DNA of 64,000 nucleotides from Mucilaginibacter polytrichastri (lineage in GTDB: Bacteria; Bacteroidota; Bacteroidia; Sphingobacteriales; Sphingobacteriaceae), in contig NZ_MPPL01000001.1 of NCBI RefSeq assembly GCF_001911425.1, forward strand, positions 2,857,882-2,921,881, read 5' to 3'. This document shows, one piece after another, positions 54,083 through 61,793 of the stretch. The notes below the pieces were generated by a model that searched no databases, had not been told where the DNA came from, and saw only the letters and a program-made list of their open reading frames with translations. Position numbers and translations under genes: made by a program. Numbering within the stretch: position 1 is the stretch's first letter; the number at the start of each line of letters is the position of its first letter.

Positions 54083-55423
54083 TTATTTTCTTTTTGGCTT
54101 ATAGTATTTCTTTTTCGAAGCGTCTTTCAGCTTTTTAAGATACAACTTTTTAGCATCGGCACCTTCTTTGGTGTTTGATAGTTTTTTCTCGTGGAAAGCT
54201 CCTTTAAAATCAGGGTCATCCTTCCGCTTTTGCATATCAATTTCCTTAGCCTGGGCCTGGCGCTCCTCATAACCGGGCTGCTCAACAAATACATCGGCAG
54301 GCAACTCATTAATTAAAATGGTTTGCTTAATAAGCCTTTGCACCTTCTTCATGTAATAATCTTCAGACGGCATACAAAAGGTAATTGCCTCACCCAGGTT
54401 ATATGCCCTGCCGGTACGGCCAATACGGTGTACATAATCTTCGATAACTACGGGGACATCGAAATTTATAACGTGGCTTACGTTACTTACATCAATACCA
54501 CGGGCCGCCACATCTGTAGCTACCAGTATTTTTACCTCGTCATTTTTAAACGCATTGATAGAGTTGATCCGGGTATTTTGGCCTTTATTGGCATGCAATA
54601 CCTTTACTTCTTTCTCACTGAACTTACGCACTAAAAATTTATATACATCTTCTGCAGAAACCCGGGTTTTACAAAAGATGATCATCTTTTGGATGTTCTC
54701 GGTATGGTCCAGCATGTATCGCAGCAAATTGATCTTGGTTTTCATACCCGGCACCATATAGATGCTTTGCGCTACCGTAGTAGCTGCCGTAGCCTGTGGC
54801 GTAACCTCAATAACTGTAGGAAACTCCAGGAAGTTACCGGCCAGCATCTGAATCCTGTCAGACATGGTTGCCGAAAACAACAGGTTCTGCCTTTTACGCG
54901 GTACCACCTCTAGTATGCGATTGATCTGTGGCATAAAGCCCATATCCATCATCTTATCAGCCTCGTCCAGTACCAGAAATTTGAAACCTGCGGTAACAAT
55001 ATGGCCGGCTAAATACAGATCCATAAAGCGGCCCGGGGTGGCTACAATAATATCAACACCTTTTTTTAGCGCCTCAATTTGTGGCTTAGGGCCAAGGCCA
55101 CCGTATAAAATAACCGTGCGCAGATCGGTGTATTTGGCATAAGCCTTTACATTCTCTTCTATCTGCATAGCCAGCTCGCGTGTCGGCGCAATAATTAATG
55201 CCCGCGCGTGCTCGCCCTGTGCATATTTAAGCTTCATAATAATGGGCAGCACATAAGCCGCGGTTTTACCCGTACCGGTTTGCGCTATCCCCAAAACATC
55301 CTGCCCGTTCAACAACGGCGGGATCGCTTTCTCTTGTATAGGCGTAGCCTCAGTGTAACCGGCATCGGCAATTGCATTCAATATCTGCCGGTTAAAATCA
55401 AAATCTTCAAAAACTACACCCAT
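54083..55423 (-). CDS. DEAD-box RNA helicase
   Basis: A 446-aa ATP-dependent RNA helicase. Visible motifs: Q motif (YTEATPIQEKAIPPLL), I (AQTGTGKTAAY), Ia (PTRELAMQ), II (VLDEADKMMDMGFM), III (LLFSATMS), V (VATDVAARGIDVSNVSHVINFD) and VI (YVHRIGRTGRA). A Lys/Arg-rich tail (LKKLKDASKKKYYKPKRK) could bind RNA or ribosomes. It is the first gene of the operon with gldC. The -7 box TATCTTTG (minus, 55428-55435) ends four bases before its ATG. Confidence 0.93.
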   Translation of the reverse strand: MGVVFEDFDFNRQILNAIADAGYTEATPIQEKAIPPLLNGQDVLGIAQTGTGKTAAYVLPIIMKLKYAQGEHARALIIAPTRELAMQIEENVKAYAKYTDLRTVILYGGLGPKPQIEALKKGVDIIVATPGRFMDLYLAGHIVTAGFKFLVLDEADKMMDMGFMPQINRILEVVPRKRQNLLFSATMSDRIQMLAGNFLEFPTVIEVTPQATAATTVAQSIYMVPGMKTKINLLRYMLDHTENIQKMIIFCKTRVSAEDVYKFLVRKFSEKEVKVLHANKGQNTRINSINAFKNDEVKILVATDVAARGIDVSNVSHVINFDVPVVIEDYVHRIGRTGRAYNLGEAITFCMPSEDYYMKKVQRLIKQTILINELPADVFVEQPGYEERQAQAKEIDMQKRKDDPDFKGAFHEKKLSNTKEGADAKKLYLKKLKDASKKKYYKPKRK

Positions 55424-55427
55424 TTGG

Positions 55428-55435
55428 CAAAGATA
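55428..55435 (-). promoter_or_regulatory. -7 box close to the helicase ATG
   Basis: CAAAGATA on the plus strand reads TATCTTTG on the minus strand, a perfect TAnnTTTG, and ends four bases before the start codon. A leaderless or almost leaderless message is implied if it is the real box. No clear -33 element. Confidence 0.4.
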
Positions 55436-55448
55436 GGGTTTTTATAGG

Positions 55449-55546
55449 GAGTCAGGAATCGGGAATCAAGAGTCGGGACAAATCACTCATCCAACATGTT
55501 AGCTTTTCAAAAATCTTCATTACTGATTCTCGATTCTTGACTCTCT
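55449..55546. repeat. CAAGAATCAAGA-type inverted microrepeats between two divergent genes
   Basis: gagtcaggaatcgggaatcaagagtc on the left and ctgattctcgattcttgactctctt on the right are near complements, separated by about 45 bp. They fill the gap between the helicase and dihydroorotase genes and flank both -7 boxes. Confidence 0.55.
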
Positions 55547-55551
55547 TAAAC

Positions 55552-55559
55552 TATCTTTG
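55552..55559 (+). promoter_or_regulatory. -7 box close to the dihydroorotase ATG
   Basis: TATCTTTG, a perfect TAnnTTTG, ends four bases before ATG at 55564, the same spacing as for the divergent helicase gene. No -33 element at the usual distance. Confidence 0.4.
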
Positions 55560-55563
55560 TACT

Positions 55564-56901
55564 ATGTCATCAATCCTCATCAAATCCGCCACCATTGTTA
55601 ACGAAAATAAACAGTTTACTGCCGACCTGCTAATCAGAGACGGCATTATTGAGCGGATTGACGGACATATTGATGTAAAAGCCGATCAGGAAATTAATGC
55701 CGAAGGCCTGCACCTGTTGCCGGGTTGTATTGATGACCAGGTACATTTTCGCGAACCGGGTTTAACCCATAAAGGCGAAATCTATACCGAATCGCGCGCG
55801 GCTGTAGCAGGCGGCATTACCTCTTTTATGGAGATGCCTAACACCGTGCCCAATACCCTAACCCAGGAATTACTGGAGCAGAAATACCAGATTGGGGCGC
55901 AAAAGTCATTAGCCAACTACTCGTTTTTTATGGGCGCATCTAATGATAATCTCGACGAGGTGCTAAAAACCGATACCAGCAAGGTTTGTGGTATTAAAGT
56001 ATTTATGGGTTCATCTACAGGTAACATGCTGGTTGATAACCCCAAAACGCTGGAGCATTTATTTGCAGAGTCTCCCATGCTGATTGCCACCCATTGCGAG
56101 GATGAGGCAACTATTAAAGCTAACCTCGAACATTATAAACAACTGATTGGCGAAGCTAATTTAACGGTTAAATTTCATCCAAAGATTCGTAACGTAGACG
56201 CTTGTTATCTGTCATCATCGATGGCAGTCGAGCTGGCCAAAAAACACAATACCAGGCTGCATATTCTGCATATCTCTACCGAAAAAGAAACGCATCTGTT
56301 TAGTAATAACATTCCGCTGCGCGAGAAAAGGATCACCGCCGAGGCCTGTGTACATCACCTTTGGTTTAGCGACGAAGATTACGAAACCAAAGGGAACCTT
56401 ATTAAATGGAATCCGGCCATAAAATCGGCAGAAGACCGCGATGGTATCCTGAAGGCCGTTTTAGATGGGCGTATTGATGTAATTGCCACCGACCATGCCC
56501 CACATACTACTGAAGAAAAAGCGCAAACTTACATGCAGGCCCCTTCCGGCGGCCCATTAGTACAACATGCTTTGCCTGCCATGCTGGAACTTTACCACCA
56601 GGGCAAGATCACGCTAGAACAAATTGCTGAAAAAATGGCACACAATGTGGCCACCTGTTTCCAGATCGAAAAACGTGGCTTTATTCGCGAAGGTTACTGG
56701 GCAGATATGGTATTGGTAAATCTGAATAACCCATGGACAGTAAGCAAAGAGAACATTCTTTACAAATGTAACTGGAGCCCGTTTGAGGGCACTACCTTCA
56801 ATTCTAAAGTGGTGCATACCATTGTATCGGGCAAGTTAGCTTACCAAAACGGCAGCCTGGTTGAAGTTGGATCTGGCACCCGATTAACTTTTGAGCGATA
56901 A
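55564..56901 (+). CDS. pyrC: Dihydroorotase
   Basis: A 445-aa amidohydrolase of pyrimidine synthesis that interconverts carbamoyl-aspartate and dihydroorotate. The start MSSILIKSATIVNENKQ is typical. LLPGCIDDQVHFREPGLTHKG holds the metal site, but the usual HxH reads Q59-V-H61. The lysine to be carboxylated is in CGIKVFMGSS, other ligands lie in ATHCEDE and HILHISTEKE, and the catalytic Asp is in IATDHAPHTTEEK. Length fits class I bacterial dihydroorotases. I start at 55564, as the longer frame contains the promoter. The paralogous allantoinase/hydantoinase is less likely. Confidence 0.85.
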   Translation: MSSILIKSATIVNENKQFTADLLIRDGIIERIDGHIDVKADQEINAEGLHLLPGCIDDQVHFREPGLTHKGEIYTESRAAVAGGITSFMEMPNTVPNTLTQELLEQKYQIGAQKSLANYSFFMGASNDNLDEVLKTDTSKVCGIKVFMGSSTGNMLVDNPKTLEHLFAESPMLIATHCEDEATIKANLEHYKQLIGEANLTVKFHPKIRNVDACYLSSSMAVELAKKHNTRLHILHISTEKETHLFSNNIPLREKRITAEACVHHLWFSDEDYETKGNLIKWNPAIKSAEDRDGILKAVLDGRIDVIATDHAPHTTEEKAQTYMQAPSGGPLVQHALPAMLELYHQGKITLEQIAEKMAHNVATCFQIEKRGFIREGYWADMVLVNLNNPWTVSKENILYKCNWSPFEGTTFNSKVVHTIVSGKLAYQNGSLVEVGSGTRLTFER

Positions 56902-56971
56902 TACAACACCCAACGTATCTTTATTGTGATATAATTTTAGGTTATAACCGTAAACTTATAACTTAGGCTAC

Positions 56972-57979
56972 ATGTTAAATCGCCGTAAATTCATTACGCT
57001 TACTGCTGCAAGCGCTTATCTAACTACACTCACTGACAAAGTTTTAGCTAAAACAAAAGAGCCTTTAAAATCACCCCTACCTGTAGTAATTTCTACCTGG
57101 GATTTTGGTGTAGCAGCCAATCAGGGTGCCTGGAGCATACTTAAAAAGGGTGGCCGTGCCCTGGATGCCGTTGAAGCCGGGGCCAGAATACCCGAAGCCG
57201 ATATGAAAAACCACAGCGTTGGCCGTGCCGGATATCCCGACCGTGATGGCCACGTTACCCTTGATGCCTGCATTATGGACGAGCAAGGCAATTGCGGTTC
57301 TGTAGCCGCTATGGAAAACATTGCACACCCGATATCTGTAGCCCGGCTGGTGATGGAGAAAACCCCGCACGTAATGCTGGCAGGCGATGGCGCAACCCAG
57401 TTTGCTGTTGAAAACGGATTTAAAAACGAAAAGCTATTAACTCCCGAATCTGAAAAAGCGTGGAAAGAATGGCTGAAGACCGCGAAATACGAGCCCACAA
57501 TTAATAGCGAAAACAAAGATTATAAACTGGGCAATAAATATAACCACGATACCATAGGTATGCTGGCACTGGATGCTAAAGGCAATATATCCGGGGCATG
57601 TACCACCAGCGGCATGGCCTGGAAACTGCATGGCCGCGTAGGCGACAGCCCGATTATTGGTGCGGGTTTGTATGTGGATAATGAAGTTGGCGGTGCTACC
57701 TCAACCGGTGTAGGCGAAGAGGTGATCCGTAATGTGGGCAGCTTTCTGGTGGTAGAACTAATGCGCCAGGGGCACTCGCCGCAAGAGGCTTGTGAGGCGG
57801 CTGTTAAACGCATCATTAAAAAGAAACCCGAAATTGCCAAGAAAATACAGGTAGGCTTTTTGGCTATCAACAAAAAAGGCGAATACGGCGCATATGCCAT
57901 CCAGGAAGGTTTCTCTTACGCAGTTTGTAATGCCGAAAAGCAAGACCTGCTTATTAAAGGCGAAAGTTTTTATAAATAA
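56972..57979 (+). CDS. N4-(beta-N-acetylglucosaminyl)-L-asparaginase (Ntn hydrolase)
   Basis: A 335-aa aspartylglucosaminidase-like enzyme that cleaves the GlcNAc-Asn bond. Its N-terminus has twin arginines (LNRRKFITLTAASAYL), a possible Tat or Sec signal, so it is likely periplasmic. It is made as a precursor: the autocleavage and nucleophile Thr is T194 in NHDTIGMLALD, followed by CTTSGMAWKLHGRVGDSPIIGAG, GGATSTGVGEE and GHSPQEACE, all typical of the family. 42 bp separate it from cutC. Confidence 0.9.
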   Translation: MLNRRKFITLTAASAYLTTLTDKVLAKTKEPLKSPLPVVISTWDFGVAANQGAWSILKKGGRALDAVEAGARIPEADMKNHSVGRAGYPDRDGHVTLDACIMDEQGNCGSVAAMENIAHPISVARLVMEKTPHVMLAGDGATQFAVENGFKNEKLLTPESEKAWKEWLKTAKYEPTINSENKDYKLGNKYNHDTIGMLALDAKGNISGACTTSGMAWKLHGRVGDSPIIGAGLYVDNEVGGATSTGVGEEVIRNVGSFLVVELMRQGHSPQEACEAAVKRIIKKKPEIAKKIQVGFLAINKKGEYGAYAIQEGFSYAVCNAEKQDLLIKGESFYK

Positions 57980-58020
57980 CCTGCGTATATTAGTACAACT
58001 ATACTAGCTCCATCCTTTTT

Positions 58021-58785
58021 ATGCAAAATACTGTTACACTAGAAATATGTGCTAACTCTGTTACGTCTGCAATAGCCGCCCAGCAAGGGGGGGCCGCACG
58101 TATAGAATTATGTGAAAACCTGAAAGAAGCCGGCACTACCCCATCGTACGGGCAAATAATTTTAGCACGTAAGCTTTTAGAAATTAAAATATATACGCTT
58201 ATCAGGCCGCGGGCGGGTGATTTTTTGTATAACGATTACGAATTCGAAATTATGCTGGCCGACGTTAACAACTGCATTAACACAGGCTGCGACGGTGTGG
58301 TAATTGGTATGCTGAAAAAAGATGGCAGCATAGATAAAGAACGCTCCGGTATTCTGGCTGATCTGGCTCGTAAGAATGGCCTGGGGGTTACCTTTCACCG
58401 GGCATTTGATGTTTGCAACGATTACTACCAGGCTTTAGAAGACATTATTGATATTGGCTGCGAACGCATCCTTACATCAGGCGGTAAAACCACGGCTATG
58501 GAAGGTGCAGGGACTATTGCCCACCTGGTTGAAAAGGCGGCAGGCCGCATTAGCATTATGGCGGGCAGCGGCGTTAATGAGCAAAACGTAAGAGATCTGA
58601 TCAACTTTACAGGTATCCACGAAGTGCATACTTCGGCCAAAATGTGGAACCAGAGCAATATGGATTACCATAACGATTACATTATGATGGGTAACCGCTA
58701 CCATGATCTGTACACTTTTGAAAGTACAAACGCAGGGCGTGTACAAACGATACTGGCCAATGCGCAGAGCAACCAGCCGGTTTAA
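58021..58785 (+). CDS. cutC: CutC family protein
   Basis: A 254-aa TIM-barrel protein of the CutC family, formerly linked to copper homeostasis. The exact activity is not certain. The signature regions are LEICANSVTSAIAAQQGGAARIELCENLKEAG, LIRPRAGDFLYNDYEFEIM, GVVIGMLKKDG, VTFHRAFDV, CERILTSGG and MAGSGVN. Its last 4 bases overlap the converging peptidase-like gene. Confidence 0.93.
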   Translation: MQNTVTLEICANSVTSAIAAQQGGAARIELCENLKEAGTTPSYGQIILARKLLEIKIYTLIRPRAGDFLYNDYEFEIMLADVNNCINTGCDGVVIGMLKKDGSIDKERSGILADLARKNGLGVTFHRAFDVCNDYYQALEDIIDIGCERILTSGGKTTAMEGAGTIAHLVEKAAGRISIMAGSGVNEQNVRDLINFTGIHEVHTSAKMWNQSNMDYHNDYIMMGNRYHDLYTFESTNAGRVQTILANAQSNQPV

Positions 58786-61613
58786 AATATAGTTAACGGC
58801 ACTACCAGCTCTATACGGTTTGAGCCATGGCTGCCCAAATCCTGATCTAACAGATGGGTATACCTGATGCCAAATGTAATGGGTGCCTGGTTAAACCATT
58901 GGGTATCAAAAAATACCTCCATACCTGTAGAACGGAAATCACCTTTGAATACCGAACCATTTGTGTAAAAATCTTTCCCCTTGGTGTAATCAAAAAACAG
59001 GTTGCCGCGCATTCTTAAAATATAAATCAAGTTTGCAAAGCCGGCATCGGGATAGGCTATCGGAAAATGATAGTTAACCCCTACCTTATCCATTTTATAC
59101 AGGTTATAAACAGTATATCCCCTCGAAAAAGGAAAATCGTTAGAGAAATCAATAACTGTATTTTCACTTCTTTGCTGGTGTGCCAGCGCCACTACAAAAC
59201 TATGGCTGTTAACCAGCCCGGGGAAATAAAAATTACCGGTGGCCAAAAACTGGAAGTTATCAGCATTAATAACTCCTTTTTTAAAGTTTAACGTTACAGC
59301 TTGTGCTAGGTGAGGATAAATTTGCTGTACCGCCTGCTGCATACTGTTACTGAAACTGATGCTATTACTCAGGTATACAAAGTTCTGGTCTTTAAACAAG
59401 CTGCGGTAAGCCGATTGAAAATTGACCGTATTATAATAAGCCGAACTACCTATGCTTAAATAAGTACTGTGCTGCCCCGAACTAAAATTAAAAGGAACCG
59501 AAGCCCCTGCGTGGATCTGCGCTTCGTTCCAGTAAATACTTTGGCCGCGGTAATAGCCTTTACGGTCAAACGTGTAATCGGCCCCTGCCGAAACATACGG
59601 AAACCAGGCACCATAAACCGCGTTATAACCAATTTGCTTATAGCCCTCGTTACGGTTGTAAGTACCCGATAATGCCGATTGAAACGTGTTCAGCACGTTT
59701 TGCCCGGCTAGTGAAAGCGTGTAGTTAGGATCTTCAAAATCTGGCAGGATGCTGTGAAAATTAAACAGGTTGTGCAGCTTGTTGTACTTGCTTACTTTAA
59801 ACGGCTGTGTTTCTACCGCTGCCAGCAAATTAGCAGCCGAATCTTTCTTTAAAGCCGTGATCTTATATTCACTCAAACTCCCCGGCGATGGCACATCCAC
59901 GGGCTGCCGTTGCAGGCTCTGTTTATCGGCCTGATGTAACTGGTAACCATAGGCGCTAAAACTTACCCAGGCCAGCTTGTTGCCTGCAACAGATGGCTCG
60001 TAATTGCCTATGCCGTATTGCAGGGTATCGCTTTGCAAGCGGTACAACTTTTTATCGGTTACAGATAAGGCATACAACCTGTCGTTCACGCCGGTGGTTG
60101 CTGTAAAGTAAATGGTATCTTTTTGTACTGCCGTAAAACCTACCGGGGCAATGTTGTAAGCCAGCAAATTTTCCATACTGCCGGTTTTAATATCAACCGA
60201 GGCAATGGTCATTTTACCCTTTGTATTCCTTACCGCTGCAATGATCTTATCTGTGCCGAAAAATTTGGGATAAGTATAAAATATACCTGTTTTGGAATGT
60301 ATCTCATTCATCAGCTTCCCGGTTTCTGTATCCAGGATCAGTAACTTGCTTTGGCCAGATGGATCAACCTGTACTGCTACAATACTTTTACCATCATCAC
60401 TAAAGGCCGGCGAAAAATATTTAGACCGGCTGGTAATCCGCTTTTGCTCACCTGTTACTACGTCAATTACCTTTAATTCGTTATAGTTTCTGTATCCCCA
60501 ACGCAGATCTGGCCGGTAAGAGGCGTATACAATTTTGCCGTTATGGTAGTTAAAATAACGATCCAAGCTCAGGTCTTTAACTGCGATCTGCTTTTCCCTG
60601 TTCCCGGTACGGATCACAAATGCCGGGATCTTTTTGTAGGAGCTTTTCACATAGATCACCGTGCTATCATTCACAACGGCAGGGTATTCGATATCTGCAA
60701 TAAAATGCTGGCTCTTTTTATATTTTGGTCCTACCACCTTATCAACAGGGGTAGCTATTTGTTGTTTAAAATACCCCAAAGCATCATTTCTGAACCGGGT
60801 ATAACTTACGCCCGAATATTTTTGAACGCCGTGCTCAAAAGGATAAAACAGGCTTTTATAAGCAGCAGCATCGTGCGTTACATTGCGCCAAAACATGGGC
60901 CCGTATTTTTCGCGGCCATAGGCGTTCATCATATAACCCAGGGGGTACCAATCGGGTACGTAATCTTTGTATGATCCGTTACGCAGCTTCATCCAGCTAT
61001 AATCTTTCCCGGCATCCCACAAGCCATGAAAACCGTTGAAAAAATACGGCAGGCGGCCCCTGCCCTGTTCGCTTACATGGGTTTCGTTAAAAACAGCATC
61101 GCCTTCAAAAAACCAATCGGGTATGGCAATTTCGTTACCCAATGCCTGGCCGCTTTCGCCAAAAAGGATATGCAGAAACCTGGACAGGCCCACATTGAAG
61201 TTATTGTATTGCTGCACATGCCTAAACTCGTGGATGGCCAGTTGCTCGTTCCAGCTTAAACTGCCTAATTCAAAACTATTTTGATCGGGTGTTAAATAAA
61301 ATTCACTTTTAAAGGGTGCCAGCATTACAAACCCGTTTGATATTATGGTTTGGTTTTGCAGCAATATGTTCACCTGCCTTTGCTTGTTACCGATAGTGGG
61401 CTTCACGGCACCGTTCATTTGGGCAATAATACTGGCCACACGCAGCCCCACAGAATCGAGCCCGTTAGGGAAAATGATCCTGGCTGCCGGGGTATTTATC
61501 TGCCGCCAGTTAATAGCCGGCGGGTTACCACCAAACTGTGCCTTTGCAATTAAGGTACAGACTGACAGCGCAAAACAAAACAGTATTTTTTTAGGGGATA
61601 GCAGTTTAAACAT
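58782..61613 (-). CDS. Large outer-membrane protein with peptidase-like, propeller and beta-barrel parts
   Basis: A 943-aa protein. A signal peptide (about residues 1-26, FCFALSVCTLIAKAQ) leads to an N-terminal gluzincin-like domain with HEFRHVQQY (HExxH, near residue 127) and a downstream WFFEGDAV acidic residue. A repeat region of beta-propeller character follows (FSDDGKSIVAVQVDPSGQSKLLILDTETGKLM, about 280-590). The last about 330 residues alternate as in outer-membrane barrels and end in a terminal Phe. Whether it is an active peptidase is not proven. I start at 61613, where the signal peptide begins. The frame goes 19 residues further upstream. Confidence 0.78.
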   Translation of the reverse strand: MFKLLSPKKILFCFALSVCTLIAKAQFGGNPPAINWRQINTPAARIIFPNGLDSVGLRVASIIAQMNGAVKPTIGNKQRQVNILLQNQTIISNGFVMLAPFKSEFYLTPDQNSFELGSLSWNEQLAIHEFRHVQQYNNFNVGLSRFLHILFGESGQALGNEIAIPDWFFEGDAVFNETHVSEQGRGRLPYFFNGFHGLWDAGKDYSWMKLRNGSYKDYVPDWYPLGYMMNAYGREKYGPMFWRNVTHDAAAYKSLFYPFEHGVQKYSGVSYTRFRNDALGYFKQQIATPVDKVVGPKYKKSQHFIADIEYPAVVNDSTVIYVKSSYKKIPAFVIRTGNREKQIAVKDLSLDRYFNYHNGKIVYASYRPDLRWGYRNYNELKVIDVVTGEQKRITSRSKYFSPAFSDDGKSIVAVQVDPSGQSKLLILDTETGKLMNEIHSKTGIFYTYPKFFGTDKIIAAVRNTKGKMTIASVDIKTGSMENLLAYNIAPVGFTAVQKDTIYFTATTGVNDRLYALSVTDKKLYRLQSDTLQYGIGNYEPSVAGNKLAWVSFSAYGYQLHQADKQSLQRQPVDVPSPGSLSEYKITALKKDSAANLLAAVETQPFKVSKYNKLHNLFNFHSILPDFEDPNYTLSLAGQNVLNTFQSALSGTYNRNEGYKQIGYNAVYGAWFPYVSAGADYTFDRKGYYRGQSIYWNEAQIHAGASVPFNFSSGQHSTYLSIGSSAYYNTVNFQSAYRSLFKDQNFVYLSNSISFSNSMQQAVQQIYPHLAQAVTLNFKKGVINADNFQFLATGNFYFPGLVNSHSFVVALAHQQRSENTVIDFSNDFPFSRGYTVYNLYKMDKVGVNYHFPIAYPDAGFANLIYILRMRGNLFFDYTKGKDFYTNGSVFKGDFRSTGMEVFFDTQWFNQAPITFGIRYTHLLDQDLGSHGSNRIELVVPLTIF

Positions 61614-61762
61614 ACTGAGAATTAGACCCGAATTTATGGAATTAATAAATTGACCGAAATTTTTTAACATTTATTATCATCATTCTTAAAAGCCAATAAT
61701 CGGCCCTAATACAATGTAAAGGCAATATACAATGATATGACAGTGCATACAACAAATCTCGC

Positions 61763-61770
61763 TACATTTG
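61763..61770 (+). promoter_or_regulatory. -7 box of hscA
   Basis: TACATTTG matches TAnnTTTG and lies 23 bases before the hscA ATG. No TTG at the usual -33 distance was found. Confidence 0.45.
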
Positions 61771-61793
61771 CCACTCTAAGAAGTAGTAATACC

